Of a DNA stretch of 39,129 nucleotides, positions 21,093-31,534 are shown piece after piece (position 1 is the stretch's first letter; every line of letters begins with the position of its first letter). The notes below the pieces were generated by a model. The model saw nothing but the letters and a program-made list of their open reading frames with translations, did not search any database and was not told the DNA's origin. The position numbers were made by a program, and so were the translations under genes. The DNA comes from a virus. Location of the stretch: IMG/VR virus record IMGVR_UViG_3300020473_000004, positions 1-39,129 of that record; one strand, given 5' to 3'.

Positions 21093-24000
21093 TTACTCTA
21101 CACCTGACGCTATTGCGTCAAACATCATTTGAAAATGAGCTATCCTTGAGTAAGGTAAAAGCCCTGTTGCTTTGCTAGTATTTGGCATATCACCGTTAAG
21201 TATATCTCCTGCTACGTTTATAGCGTTCATGCCTTGTGAGATTGACGGCCCTAATATCATTTGGAGCTGACTCTTTTCATTTGTGTACCGTCCTTGCCCT
21301 AATGCGTTTGCCATAGAAAACGTACCGCCACTTAGTTCGTGCAAGTAGTTGTCAGCATCCATAATTAGTCCTGTCCATCCTGATCTTACAACGCCCTCAT
21401 ATATAAGTTCGTCAATGCTCATCTCAGGGCCACCAAGCTGTTCGTTACGCACCCAACCTACTGCCGATCCTATTGCTGTCATCAACGCAATTTGCGTAGC
21501 TGTCTGGCGTGTTGGGTTTTGTATCATTGGCACAAGCACTCTCGTATGAGATGACATTGCAAATGATTTAAACTGCGTTAATAAGCTTATATATTCGTTT
21601 GACATAAATAATGGTTTTTCACCCAAGCCCGGTGTAACAACAACCGTTCCAATTTCTTTTGCTAACGCATTATCAAACGCGTCTTTTGCTATCAAGTTCT
21701 CCCACTTTGCGCTGTTAGCAATTACATTAGCGTCCGTAGAGTCCCAATGTGTGCGCATTTTATATATAGATTCGATTTCTGGCTGACCAATACCTGATGC
21801 GGCTAATCTTTCACGCTGACTTTTTGTCGCTGTTCCAAGCATTACTGCTTCTACGTCCTGTAATATTTTTGTCCCTACAACGATGCCTGTTGCTGTTTTC
21901 GCAAAATCGTTCCACAAAGACATACCGTTAACAACGAAGTTTAATGACGCTAACCCTGACATAGCTGATTCAAACCTATTGTGCATACCAAAGCTATCAC
22001 CAAGATCCGCTATTTGCGCAGCTCTACTATTTAACCAAAACTCAAAACTTTCTCCCACTTCTCTGTTCTGCGCTAATCCTTTTTTCCAGACATCATTATT
22101 CATGAGCGCGTCAAACAAACTGCCCATAGACTTGCGTAGTCCATTAGCAGTTACCACTCTTGCAATATCAGGTGCAGCCGCCATTGCTCCTGTAAGCAAC
22201 GTCATTGCTGAAAAGTTTTTTGCTACTCGTATTGCTCTTGATACTCCGCTATTCGGATCAGCCGGAACCATATAAGTTCCACGCATAAGATCCCGCATAG
22301 CAAGAAGATCTTCGATGACGCTATCACGTTCTTTAACAAGTTGTGCTGTGCTTTCTCCTGCATCTTGAAGTGCCTTTAGTTTTGCTTCGTAATTTGCTTT
22401 TACTAATGCTAACGGTCCTTTTTCACCAGTAAACACATTATCCATCTCTAAATCGATAGATCCAAACTTTCTATACAGTTCTAAGTCTGGAGCCATTGTT
22501 CTAGAGTACTGCGTCATAATGCTGAGTATATCGTTTTCCAAAAACTCTGCGTAATCACTGTCTTTGATCCAATTAAGTTCTCTTGCATGAAAACTACTAG
22601 CGGCACCAGTTTGGCTTTTGTCTGTCGCTTCGATATAAGGTTTATAATCTTTCAGACGATGCGCAATCTTTTGCGCTTCACGCCTTGAGATTTGCCCATC
22701 TTGCATAAGTTTTTCTACAAACTCATCAAACTTTGCTTCTATTTTATCTTTACGCCACAAACGAGGTAGAAAAGTTGTTGCGTTTGCTCTTATGCCTTTT
22801 TTAATCTCTTCTATTTGTTTTTGTAAATTAGCTATTTCTTCTGCTGCATTTTTACCTCCACGTTCACTTAATCGTTTTATCTGCCTTGTTAAATTATCCC
22901 AAGGAATACCTAACTCAATCATCTCATCCATATATTTATTAAAAATCATATCAACTTCTTTGAGTGCATGATTTACTTCTGGTATGTCCGACTTAACTCC
23001 TGATCGTCTAGCCTCGCTCACCATTTGTCTGAACTCTAATGCAGTAGGCATACGGCTGGATGGACGGAACCCTAATGTTCCCATTAGTTTTCTTGCTCCA
23101 CCAGCGCCTTCTCTACCAATCATCTTCCAGTAATTATTATAAATTGATTGGTGCATACGGCCTATGTCGCCACGATACTTTGTGCGTATAAGTGTCTCTA
23201 CTGCTGTTTCTGTAGCTTGATACGCCATACGCTCAGTATTTTTTACGAGTCGTGGCACAACCTCAAACACATCTAACATTAACTGTTTTGCGTTTACATC
23301 ACCCGAACTAAGTATACGCCCTATCGGTGTAATAAAATCTAGCCCCGCATATGTTTTGTCAAACGCATTGCCTTGCAGTTCTTCACCTAACGTACGCTTT
23401 CTACCACTAAAATTACTAGCTGCACCTACGCTTTCTGGTGATGGTTCTGGTATATCTTTACCTTTTAACACTCCGTCTTCAGCCGCTAATCCCGGTTCTT
23501 TAGCAACTTTTTCTCCTGTTGCGTGTGCAGCCGAAGCATCTTCTGCGTTTAATGTTTTGTTGTAACGTGTTTTTATAGCAGATCCCCCGCGACCAATTAC
23601 TCTAAACAACCCACCTAACGCCATAGTCATTGCTATCTCTTGCGTTGTTGCTGTTACAGCCCTTGAGTAATCAGGGTTAGCTTGTTTCTGCACCTCTAAA
23701 CCATAATTCCGCAACCCACTATACATTCCAGCTTTTAATGATTGTTTGATAATTTGTTTAGCGCCACCCTTAACACCCAATGCTACCCACGCTTCCGGCA
23801 ATGCCGCTATGCCAACAATACCACCTAATGAATAATCCGCAGGGGCTTCTCGTATTATTTGTTTTCGTTCTTCTTCTAGTTCTAAATAATGCGTGACTGA
23901 TGCGTATTTTTCGAAGCTATCAACACCTTCATAGAAAGGGGCTAACAACTCTCTTTTGTCTTCTTTTAATTGTGCCATTAAATCGAAATTAGGATCAGGA

Positions 24001-24443
24001 GGAAATTCAGTGCGCAAACCCGGTATAGGATCGCCTAAATTTTCTGATATTTTATACAGCGCTTGATCGACCATATATTGCGGGAGGTTTGGAAACAGAT
24101 CACCAATACCCGCAGCAAAAGCGCGCAAATTCTGTTGCCCTTCTTTTGGTTGTTGCGCCTCAAACTGTGCTTCAAATGCTTGTTGACCCGGAGTTAATGG
24201 GTTTACATCTGCTCTCCAAGGAACAGCTTTTCTAATTAACCCTTTTCTTTCCGCATATTCGTCAAACGTTTCATTGGCATTTTTTGCATTTGGCACATCT
24301 CTTACGATGTATTTTTTTTCCGTTTGCAAACGTTGTTGCTCTGCAATTAATCCTGCTAACGGATCGGCACGTTCTGCCCCTGCAAATGCTACCTCGTCAT
24401 CTAACTCCGACGGCGGTGCAGTTTTGTCTGTAAGTTGCACCAT
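21093..24443 (-). CDS. Large internal virion protein, T7 gp16-like by position (1116 aa)
   Basis: Very long, helical protein at the place of T7 gp16, last of the internal core proteins. It has Glu/Lys/Arg-rich coiled-coil regions (for example around 500-600), a hydrophobic stretch near 720-770 (SAMTLLTGAMAAAPDIARVV), and a C-terminal FKSFAMSSHTRV...QIALMTAIGSAVGWV segment like membrane-active parts of core proteins. I see no lytic transglycosylase motif at the N-terminus, unlike T7 gp16. It would be ejected to form the channel across the envelope. The start overlaps the preceding stop. Confidence 0.75.
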   Translation of the reverse strand: MVQLTDKTAPPSELDDEVAFAGAERADPLAGLIAEQQRLQTEKKYIVRDVPNAKNANETFDEYAERKGLIRKAVPWRADVNPLTPGQQAFEAQFEAQQPKEGQQNLRAFAAGIGDLFPNLPQYMVDQALYKISENLGDPIPGLRTEFPPDPNFDLMAQLKEDKRELLAPFYEGVDSFEKYASVTHYLELEEERKQIIREAPADYSLGGIVGIAALPEAWVALGVKGGAKQIIKQSLKAGMYSGLRNYGLEVQKQANPDYSRAVTATTQEIAMTMALGGLFRVIGRGGSAIKTRYNKTLNAEDASAAHATGEKVAKEPGLAAEDGVLKGKDIPEPSPESVGAASNFSGRKRTLGEELQGNAFDKTYAGLDFITPIGRILSSGDVNAKQLMLDVFEVVPRLVKNTERMAYQATETAVETLIRTKYRGDIGRMHQSIYNNYWKMIGREGAGGARKLMGTLGFRPSSRMPTALEFRQMVSEARRSGVKSDIPEVNHALKEVDMIFNKYMDEMIELGIPWDNLTRQIKRLSERGGKNAAEEIANLQKQIEEIKKGIRANATTFLPRLWRKDKIEAKFDEFVEKLMQDGQISRREAQKIAHRLKDYKPYIEATDKSQTGAASSFHARELNWIKDSDYAEFLENDILSIMTQYSRTMAPDLELYRKFGSIDLEMDNVFTGEKGPLALVKANYEAKLKALQDAGESTAQLVKERDSVIEDLLAMRDLMRGTYMVPADPNSGVSRAIRVAKNFSAMTLLTGAMAAAPDIARVVTANGLRKSMGSLFDALMNNDVWKKGLAQNREVGESFEFWLNSRAAQIADLGDSFGMHNRFESAMSGLASLNFVVNGMSLWNDFAKTATGIVVGTKILQDVEAVMLGTATKSQRERLAASGIGQPEIESIYKMRTHWDSTDANVIANSAKWENLIAKDAFDNALAKEIGTVVVTPGLGEKPLFMSNEYISLLTQFKSFAMSSHTRVLVPMIQNPTRQTATQIALMTAIGSAVGWVRNEQLGGPEMSIDELIYEGVVRSGWTGLIMDADNYLHELSGGTFSMANALGQGRYTNEKSQLQMILGPSISQGMNAINVAGDILNGDMPNTSKATGLLPYSRIAHFQMMFDAIASGVE

Positions 24444-27049
24444 TAATCTAAATCACCAAAAATTTTAGTGTGTCTTGTTCTGTTTTCTAATAACTTTACA
24501 TTGTTTATATTGAAGTAATCGCTAGATGGAACATTTGCTGAACTATAATTAGGTATAGTTTTCCACCTTCCATCATCTCCCTTAACAATTATTTTATACA
24601 ACACATCGCCATTGCTAAGTTTAAGAGGGCTTGCCAACATCAAACGACCGTCATCAAACAACTCTCCAAAATTTAATTTGCCGTCAGCTTGTCTGTATTG
24701 ACTTGTTGGTGGGAAATTTAACATTTCTTCTACATTTGGATTTAAGTCGTAAGCCGCTCCTGCTAATTCAGTGTAAATTGCAGCCATGCGATCTGGCGTT
24801 ATATCGGGATATGTTTGTTCTGGCGAAAACACTTGTATCGTTCTGTAGTGATCATCTTCGCTAGCAAACATACTTTCTGGACGCAGAAAATTGCTGTAAC
24901 CAATATTATGAGCAACTTTTTCTATGCCACCTTCGACAAACTCTCGTTCGCTTCCAATGCCAGAATGTTGAACAAAATCGGCTGCAGCGCCATTTGATAT
25001 TTCTTTTACTGCGCTTGGACTTATGTAAAACGGTTGATCCCCGATCCCTTTACCAAACAAATAACCAAGTATAGAATTTTTATCGAAACTACGAGCCTCA
25101 TCTAAAAACGTTGTAATTTTATTACGGTGTTGCCATGTATCAAAATATCCTTCTACTGCTACCGCTTTAGTATTGAGTACCATTTTCGCCCAATCGAACA
25201 TTTTCGATGTTTGTACATAATCAACAACACCTTGCTCGATCATATGCGGTTCACCATCTTTTGCAGGCTTTGTTATTTTTTGCGCAAGAATAGCTTGTCG
25301 TGTTTTCTCAGGATTATTTTGTGCTAATGCTAACTCTTGTTGCCAATTTGCTAACCAACTTGCTTGTTCTTCTGGTTTAATTAATGCAAACCGTGACAAC
25401 ATAATTTTAGTTGTTGGATCTATGTTTGCCATAACCTTTGTAATGTTTTGTGTTGGCTCAAGATTGCTCCGAACAAATTCATAAAAACGACTTAATTGTT
25501 GTACTTGTGCTGTTGGTGCTTTCGATATATCCGCAAACTTGTAATGATCAGCAATTTGTTTTGGCATATATTTGTTAGTTGTCATCCAACCACCTATAGC
25601 TTCAACAACTCCCGGTGTGTTGTCACCACTTAAATATGCTTGCCAAGCGGCTCCTGCTTTCTTGCCAAAATCTTTTTCTAATCCCGCGACAATAGTAGCG
25701 TTTGGTGTTCCGGGTCTTCCTGCGCTTACCCAATCACGCAACGCTTTACCTTCTGTACTAGCTGTTCTAATTGCATTTCTAATAGCTTTTATATGTGATG
25801 GATTTGTTATTGGTCGCCCATCTGGGTAATGGCTAGTTATACTTCCTAATACTTTTGGATCTGTTGGCACACCATTTAATTTAATTACATCCAAAACATC
25901 GGCTAACCCACTTTCATCTAATCGTTTATTTGCATCTTTAGCCTCGTCTGCCTGTTCTTTGACTTTATCTCTAATTATATTTTGTTTTGCTTGCCCCACT
26001 AATCTTGCCAACGCTGCTCTATCGCCCGGTGTTTTTGCATATAAACTTAATTTTGATGCTGTGTCATTAATGTCTTTTTCTGTTATAGCGCCCTCTAGTT
26101 CAAGTCCTACAACAGCCGCATAATCTGCTGATGCAATTACTTTGTTTCCTGTTTCTACTGTTTCTCGCAATTGTTGCATCATGTCTTCTGGTATTTTTCC
26201 TTCCAGACTAGACAACATCATTTTACGCTCGTTGTGCGATGCCTCAGTGAATTTATTAAGTGCAGTGTTATAAAGTTTTTTAATTTTGTTTTGCACGTTT
26301 AATGAGCTTAATTGCATCCGCACATCTTGACGAAAGTTGTGTTCTCCTTTTGCTGTCTTCGACCAATCTGCAGCCGTCTTTGCTAACTGCTCATCAGCCG
26401 CAGTTTTTCCCAATGTTTGCAATGTTGTCATATATTCATTAAACGCTAACTTTGTTCGCAGTTGCGTTTTAACTTCTCTTGCATCAATTTTTGCTTGTGC
26501 CGGGCTATAACGGCCCAATGATTTACGAACTTTTTGATCAAACCATTGATCAATCTCTCCGTCCATTGTTCCGTTTTTTAATATTAATCGCTGTGCGTTT
26601 TCTCCCAATACATCAAACTCATCAACAAGTTGTTGTGTAGAGTCATCTATTTCGGATAACGTAACATCTGAATTATATATTGCTCTTTTTTCAGCTAAAT
26701 CATTCATTGTTGCGCTAATTATAGGATCGTATGCTAACTGCATTTGCACACGTTGTTCATCATTTTCTGCGTTACGCAATGTTGTCCTAACGTGCGTCCC
26801 TATTTCTTTTGCAAACGCTGTCGGGTCGGGTATTTCTTGGCTCAATTTTATTTGTGTAATGCGGTCGAATAATGCGCTTTTTTGTTTCGACACATACATT
26901 GCATCGTTATCACGCTTTTCTAATTCTTTTTCTTGGACAAAATCTTGTTGCGCTCTACGTGCAAAATTAGCTAACGCATCCTGCGAAGCAGGCTGTACGA
27001 TTGGCATATTCCCAATAGATACATTTCTAGTTTCGCGTTTCAATGCCAT
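24443..27049 (-). CDS. Internal virion protein, T7 gp15-like by position (868 aa)
   Basis: A large, mostly helical, charged protein without Cys-rich or enzymatic motifs, in the gp15 slot between the small core protein and the large one. The N-terminal 30 residues hold NMPIVQPASQDALANFARRAQQDF, then long Lys/Glu/Asp/Gln helices. It is expected to sit in the capsid core and be ejected into the periplasm. The call is by position and composition; sequence similarity to T7 gp15 is not evident by eye. Confidence 0.7.
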   Translation of the reverse strand: MALKRETRNVSIGNMPIVQPASQDALANFARRAQQDFVQEKELEKRDNDAMYVSKQKSALFDRITQIKLSQEIPDPTAFAKEIGTHVRTTLRNAENDEQRVQMQLAYDPIISATMNDLAEKRAIYNSDVTLSEIDDSTQQLVDEFDVLGENAQRLILKNGTMDGEIDQWFDQKVRKSLGRYSPAQAKIDAREVKTQLRTKLAFNEYMTTLQTLGKTAADEQLAKTAADWSKTAKGEHNFRQDVRMQLSSLNVQNKIKKLYNTALNKFTEASHNERKMMLSSLEGKIPEDMMQQLRETVETGNKVIASADYAAVVGLELEGAITEKDINDTASKLSLYAKTPGDRAALARLVGQAKQNIIRDKVKEQADEAKDANKRLDESGLADVLDVIKLNGVPTDPKVLGSITSHYPDGRPITNPSHIKAIRNAIRTASTEGKALRDWVSAGRPGTPNATIVAGLEKDFGKKAGAAWQAYLSGDNTPGVVEAIGGWMTTNKYMPKQIADHYKFADISKAPTAQVQQLSRFYEFVRSNLEPTQNITKVMANIDPTTKIMLSRFALIKPEEQASWLANWQQELALAQNNPEKTRQAILAQKITKPAKDGEPHMIEQGVVDYVQTSKMFDWAKMVLNTKAVAVEGYFDTWQHRNKITTFLDEARSFDKNSILGYLFGKGIGDQPFYISPSAVKEISNGAAADFVQHSGIGSEREFVEGGIEKVAHNIGYSNFLRPESMFASEDDHYRTIQVFSPEQTYPDITPDRMAAIYTELAGAAYDLNPNVEEMLNFPPTSQYRQADGKLNFGELFDDGRLMLASPLKLSNGDVLYKIIVKGDDGRWKTIPNYSSANVPSSDYFNINNVKLLENRTRHTKIFGDLD

Positions 27050-27051
27050 AA

Positions 27052-27507
27052 CTATGTCCTCGTTGTATACCCTCTATTAAAAGAGGAACTGCGACCACTC
27101 ATACCACCTTTGAGTAACGACCTACCACCACTAAAAGCTGTGTCAGCCGCGCCTGCATATGCGCTTATTTTTGCTTCTTTTCCTTGCAATAAAAACGCTC
27201 TACTTTGGCTTCTGCCAGTAACCGACACTGCTAACTGGTTATCTGCATCTCTACGCAAGTTTTCCGCGCTTAACGCTAATGCTGATCGTCCTGACGAACC
27301 GCCACCATAAGCTGCTTGCAACGCTCTATTACGCGCCCTGCGTTCTGCGCTTTCGCGTTTTAACTGCGCTTGCTGTCTTTGCATTTCAAGTTCTCGTTGT
27401 GCAGCCGCTTCTTTCGCTCTCGCTTCGGCTACGTTCCCTGCTTTTATTTGTGCAACAGTTCCAACAGCAGTGCTGGCTATTGCTAACATTGTTACTGGAT
27501 CACCCAT
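27052..27507 (-). CDS. Small internal virion protein, T7 gp14-like (151 aa)
   Basis: The N-terminus MLAIASTAVGTVAQIKAG is hydrophobic. It is followed by a long Ala/Arg/Glu/Gln helix (EARAKEAAAQRELEMQRQQAQLKRESAERRARNRALQAAYG) and then Ser/Gly/Arg-rich sequence. This is the layout of gp14-like ejected core proteins that insert in the outer membrane. It directly overlaps the tail tubular B stop. Confidence 0.75.
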   Translation of the reverse strand: MGDPVTMLAIASTAVGTVAQIKAGNVAEARAKEAAAQRELEMQRQQAQLKRESAERRARNRALQAAYGGGSSGRSALALSAENLRRDADNQLAVSVTGRSQSRAFLLQGKEAKISAYAGAADTAFSGGRSLLKGGMSGRSSSFNRGYTTRT

Positions 27508-29615
27508 TAGTACGACAACTCCGCTTGCATTGATAATATTGTTGCTTTCATTGGTTCTGTTAATGTTAATGTCACAGTAGGTTCTCTACTGTAACCTAAA
27601 AATTTAAATTCGTGTGGGCCACTTGTTCCTGTTGGTTGCCCTGCTAAATCTTCTGTTACTTCTCTAGTTAGCAATACCTCGTTTCGCGCTGACAATGCTA
27701 ATGTATCAAACGTTTCTATAATAAGTTTGTTTAATCTTCGTTTACGACCAGTAAGATCACCGCTTCTTGTTGGCGCGTCAAATGGCATTGGTTTTAAGTA
27801 AGCTAAAAATGGCAAACCAACATCTATCATTACTTGTGGTTCGATAGATTCTGGTAATATTAATTGTCCTGCGCCTGTAATTTTATAAGTGCCTATAAAT
27901 GCTTTACGACTTCTTACTGCTACTTCATGGTTAGCAAAATCATCAAAGCCAGTAAATGTTCGCGTTGGCGTCGTAGATGTTTGTGTAATTCCCATATCAA
28001 AATAACGATCAATATTAAAACGCTCTAAAAAATATCTAGTAGTTCCTGCTATTGATCTTTGACTTACAACAAACAAATCATCATTTACTACACAAACACT
28101 TATAAAACGATCTCCTGTACTTGCAGACTGAAACACATCTAACTGGCTCATAAATGTATTCTGACTAGCCATCGTTATATCCGAATTTGCATAACCAACA
28201 ATATCTGACTTTTCTCCCGCGTCACTTACACCGGGAAACCATAATGACCATCCACGCGTTTCTTCTTCGCGGATACTATGAAAACAAGCCATAGAACCAT
28301 TTTCCATAACATAAAACGCATATTGTTCTGCAAAATCTGCGCTTGTAAGGACGGCTGCATCTACAGGCTTGTTAACCAAATGTCCTGCTAATATCGATAT
28401 AGAACTACTGCTATATGATTGGTTTAAGTCTTTGTAAAAATATTCTCTTATATTGCGTCCATTGCCACGTTGAGCGAACAGTATTGCGCTGTCAAAAACA
28501 TACGGTTTTACTCTTTTGCATCCGTAAAAAGTTTGTGGTTTGACGTTCATGTTAGTTGGTGTAATTGCTTCACCATCATCTACTGACGTAAACATTTCTG
28601 CTCCGTCTGTAAATATAGTTAAATCTCTTCCCGGAATAAGATATTCTATTTTTCTGACTTCTGACGTTGCCGCGCTAAAATCAATTGCTTCATCGTCTAA
28701 CGCTGTGCCTACGTCAAAATTAAAAAATTGTTCCACTTTTGACGCAATAATACCACTCGGTCTTCCGGGGCTACCCGCAAACCACAACCTACCTTCTCTG
28801 AAACACGTTGTGTTAGGGTATCCACGTAGATCACTAAATAAAGGTTCTCCCCAATCCAACGTTAACTGCGCTGCTTGGCTAGTTAATGTGTCTTTTAATA
28901 TTACGGACGCATCATAAGTGTTTGCTGTAGACAATGATAATACTTCAAACTCTTTAAATGTGTTGTCGCCAACATCTAAAATTTGAAACCGTTTGCCAAC
29001 GTGATCAGCGTTCCAAAAATTATTAACTGTTTGCTGTCCATTGTTTTTGTACGTTCCCACAGCTACGGTTGTGCCAGCCGCAAATCCTGACGTACTTCCA
29101 AATACTAAATGTACTTCTGGTGCAGTAAATTTGAAATACGGTTGATGCAACCTTGTTTCTGTTTCGTTGTCATCAAAAGTTAAATCGGTAATTTCAAACG
29201 TGTTCATATCTGTACGTTTGAGAACTTGTGGCCTTACTTGCTCATGCACCAATATCATAGTGTCAGCAAATTGAGCAAAGTCCATTGTTTGCACTTGAGT
29301 TAAAGAAAATCGGTGTCCAAATTGAGTAACAATACGCCAATCTCTACCAGCCAATACCGCACAATTATATTCAGTAAATGCCAACACATAAGATGTTGAT
29401 TCAGAAAAAATAAACGGAATGATTCTTGCCTTACCGTCAAGTTCTGCAATCATATCTGTGCCGGGGCGTGTTGAAACACCGCCTTGCGCTAATTGACGAA
29501 AATTACGCATACGCAAAGCACCTTGCAAATAATGTTTAAGGTCTGTACGACCTCTCATTCGTGGATCAAGTTCTCCACTTGAAAATGTGCTTAGTGTACT
29601 TGTTGCTCTCGCCAT
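27507..29615 (-). CDS. Tail tubular protein B, T7 gp12-like (702 aa)
   Basis: The ATG at 29615 is chosen; a TTG three bases upstream is possible. The opening TLSTFSSGELDPRMRGRTDLKHYLQGALRMRNFRQLAQGGVSTRPGTDMIAEL is the characteristic N-terminus of phage tubular-B/nozzle proteins, followed by beta-propeller-like repeats. It forms the tail nozzle to which fibres attach. The length is close to the family's usual 700-800 residues. The start overlaps the tubular-A stop (TGATG). Confidence 0.88.
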   Translation of the reverse strand: MARATSTLSTFSSGELDPRMRGRTDLKHYLQGALRMRNFRQLAQGGVSTRPGTDMIAELDGKARIIPFIFSESTSYVLAFTEYNCAVLAGRDWRIVTQFGHRFSLTQVQTMDFAQFADTMILVHEQVRPQVLKRTDMNTFEITDLTFDDNETETRLHQPYFKFTAPEVHLVFGSTSGFAAGTTVAVGTYKNNGQQTVNNFWNADHVGKRFQILDVGDNTFKEFEVLSLSTANTYDASVILKDTLTSQAAQLTLDWGEPLFSDLRGYPNTTCFREGRLWFAGSPGRPSGIIASKVEQFFNFDVGTALDDEAIDFSAATSEVRKIEYLIPGRDLTIFTDGAEMFTSVDDGEAITPTNMNVKPQTFYGCKRVKPYVFDSAILFAQRGNGRNIREYFYKDLNQSYSSSSISILAGHLVNKPVDAAVLTSADFAEQYAFYVMENGSMACFHSIREEETRGWSLWFPGVSDAGEKSDIVGYANSDITMASQNTFMSQLDVFQSASTGDRFISVCVVNDDLFVVSQRSIAGTTRYFLERFNIDRYFDMGITQTSTTPTRTFTGFDDFANHEVAVRSRKAFIGTYKITGAGQLILPESIEPQVMIDVGLPFLAYLKPMPFDAPTRSGDLTGRKRRLNKLIIETFDTLALSARNEVLLTREVTEDLAGQPTGTSGPHEFKFLGYSREPTVTLTLTEPMKATILSMQAELSY

Positions 29616-30223
29616 CAAATAAGACCTTCATTACCTGACCTTACGCCTCTACGTGATGCAAGCATTTGCGATGTGTTAACTACTCTTGGCGTTGATTGAC
29701 CACTATCTTGCGCTCTGGCTTTGCGTCTGTATGTATCTCCTACGGCTGATAACAGCTTTGATTTATCGTCATTGTCAGTTAAGCCCATACAAAACACTGC
29801 AGCAAGAGCGTGTATAATTGCCATACGGAAATGTGGAGGCCAGTATGCAACGTGTGGTTCAACAGTTCGTTCTATAGCTATATCAGAGTTTGCATCTGCA
29901 TCTACAAGCAGTTTATCGCCCTCCATTTCCCATTCACCGAGAATAGACTTGCCACGTTCTAACACGTTCCATATGCGTATAGTTCCTGATGGTATTTGAA
30001 AAACACCTAATCCTGTTGGGTGTGTTTTGCTCGACACAAAAGTAGATACAGATGTATTTAGCGCAAACCTCCATCGCGTTTCAAATAATTCTGCCTCTAC
30101 AATATCGTCTAATAAAGTATTGGCTACTAATGCTTGTGTAGTTTGATCGTCCAAAGAAGTTATAGGATTATCGCCAACTAGAACCAAAGCCGAGTTTACA
30201 ATATCAATTTTGGTTTTGCTCAC
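29615..30223 (-). CDS. Tail tubular protein A, T7 gp11-like (202 aa)
   Basis: GTG start with GGAG six bases ahead. The phrase KIDIVNSALVLVGDNPITSLDD followed by a helix and FETRWRFALNTSVSTF is typical of tubular A/gatekeeper proteins, which form the ring between portal and nozzle. The length of about 200 aa is usual. A two-part hairpin lies between this gene and the capsid-side gene upstream. Confidence 0.85.
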   Translation of the reverse strand: MSKTKIDIVNSALVLVGDNPITSLDDQTTQALVANTLLDDIVEAELFETRWRFALNTSVSTFVSSKTHPTGLGVFQIPSGTIRIWNVLERGKSILGEWEMEGDKLLVDADANSDIAIERTVEPHVAYWPPHFRMAIIHALAAVFCMGLTDNDDKSKLLSAVGDTYRRKARAQDSGQSTPRVVNTSQMLASRRGVRSGNEGLI

Positions 30224-30244
30224 TATCTACTCCTTAAAAGTTGA

Positions 30245-30289
30245 GGGAGGGCAAGACTGAGAAAGAGCCAAATCAGTCCAACACCTCCC
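30245..30289 (-). terminator. Two-stage hairpin after capsid genes (attenuator candidate)
   Basis: GGGAGG 30245-30250 pairs with CCTCCC 30284-30289, and inside, GACTGA 30255-30260 pairs with TCAGTC 30273-30278. A smaller CCC-TTCG-GGG hairpin lies just upstream on the minus strand. There is no run of T after it, so it is not a full intrinsic terminator. Its position directly after the capsid pair mirrors T7's terminator after gene 10 and could lower transcription of the tail genes. Confidence 0.45.
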
Positions 30290-30307
30290 CCTATACCCCG
30301 AAGGGAT

Positions 30308-30565
30308 CTATCTGCTGTCAGTTTCAGTTATTGCGTCAACGTCCCCGGTGTCTACTGCACCTGCGGTTACATCGTTTACAATGACTTGACCAACACCATC
30401 TGATGCTTTGACTAATATAATGTCATTGACATTAAGAAAGTCGGCTGCACCATTAAAGTAGCCAGCAGTATCAACAGTATTTTTTGCATCAGAAGTTGCA
30501 TACATATACTGCGTAAATCCTGCACCTTGGGCTACTCGGGAAAGTGTATTAAAAGTAAAAGCCAT
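30308..30565 (-). CDS. Small capsid-linked protein, decoration candidate (85 aa)
   Basis: Beta-rich protein with FNVNDIILVKASDGVGQVIVNDVTAGAV-type strands, seen in small proteins encoded next to T7-like capsids in marine phages. It lies 12 bp after the major capsid gene. It may be a head decoration or cement protein. Assignment is from composition and neighbourhood. Confidence 0.6.
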   Translation of the reverse strand: MAFTFNTLSRVAQGAGFTQYMYATSDAKNTVDTAGYFNGAADFLNVNDIILVKASDGVGQVIVNDVTAGAVDTGDVDAITETDSR

Positions 30566-30577
30566 GATAACCTCCCC

Positions 30578-31429
30578 CTATTCTGTGTACTGGACTTCTT
30601 CAAGTCCATCTTGGTCAATAATAACACTACCAAGTGCTAACGAACCTACGAACAAGAAAGCCGCATATTCGTTCTCATATGATGGTGTGATTTGTGGTTC
30701 AGCGTTCATGCCAAGGCCGACTGCGCTTCTGTGGTAACAGAAACTTTTTCTTGTGCTACCAGAAATAGGTAGACCAGAGAAAGACCACCACAAGAAACCA
30801 AACCAACGTTTTGCCGTAATGCCAGTAGGCCAAGGAAGTTGATCTGGGCCAATATAATCAGCGTCAGAAAACTCTTGGATGTCGATAAGATCAACCCAAC
30901 CAGCAGGGCTAACAGGCCAGTATCGCTGTCCATCATCGGGAACATCTCTGTCTCCGAATCTTTGATGAACACCTTGGATTTTAGCTTTTGTTAAGCCAGT
31001 GCTGCCATGAACAACAACATTGTCAGCCCCTTGTGGGCTTTCTGATGTGCCAGTTGTAGCGCTATCCATAGTTGTTGTAAGAACCTCGTCAACTTTACGA
31101 CCTAATGCCCCTGCAATTGCTTGCACAGTAACTTGTCGTTCGTCGATGTTGGTCTTTAGCATGTCCAGCTTATCAATTAGTTCGCCAGTGTAGTAGTCAT
31201 CCATTGAGACCTTAACTTTAGAGTGATCAAGGTTCATCAATGGCACTTTACCGTGACGAGCTTTTTGCCCTGCAACGCCTTTACCAATTTTTGGAAAAGT
31301 GTCGTCTTGGGCAGATACCTTCTTCTCGCGTACTGTGTTTCGGAGTTTAGAACCCATGCGCTGGAAAGCAACGTGTACTTCACTCTCAAACTGCGAGATA
31401 AAGGTATTGTCTATGGTAGGTGCTGCCAT
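30578..31429 (-). CDS. Major capsid protein (283 aa)
   Basis: The position after scaffold and before tail tubular A matches the podovirus order. The sequence fits the shorter HK97-fold capsid class: TFISQFESEVHVAFQRMGSKLRNTVREKK at the N-terminus, RYWPVSPAGWVDLI in the middle, and a C-terminal AAFLFVGSLALGSVII. Length suits an unprocessed subunit. AAGGAA precedes the ATG. A 149-bp leader with motif copy C and an inverted repeat lies upstream. Confidence 0.85.
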   Translation of the reverse strand: MAAPTIDNTFISQFESEVHVAFQRMGSKLRNTVREKKVSAQDDTFPKIGKGVAGQKARHGKVPLMNLDHSKVKVSMDDYYTGELIDKLDMLKTNIDERQVTVQAIAGALGRKVDEVLTTTMDSATTGTSESPQGADNVVVHGSTGLTKAKIQGVHQRFGDRDVPDDGQRYWPVSPAGWVDLIDIQEFSDADYIGPDQLPWPTGITAKRWFGFLWWSFSGLPISGSTRKSFCYHRSAVGLGMNAEPQITPSYENEYAAFLFVGSLALGSVIIDQDGLEEVQYTE

Positions 31430-31534
31430 TTTACAATTCCTTTGCAGTTAAAATTACACTAAACGGTTGTTCCAACGTCTGTAACTGTATCTGGTTGTTC
31501 CTTACGGGCCAGAGTTACAACCGCATGGGCCGAT

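Noticed and set aside
23180-23188. TTGTGCGTA copy on the plus strand as an antisense promoter
   Set aside because: It lies inside the 1116-aa gene, opposite to its direction, with no nearby plus-strand gene; likely a chance match.
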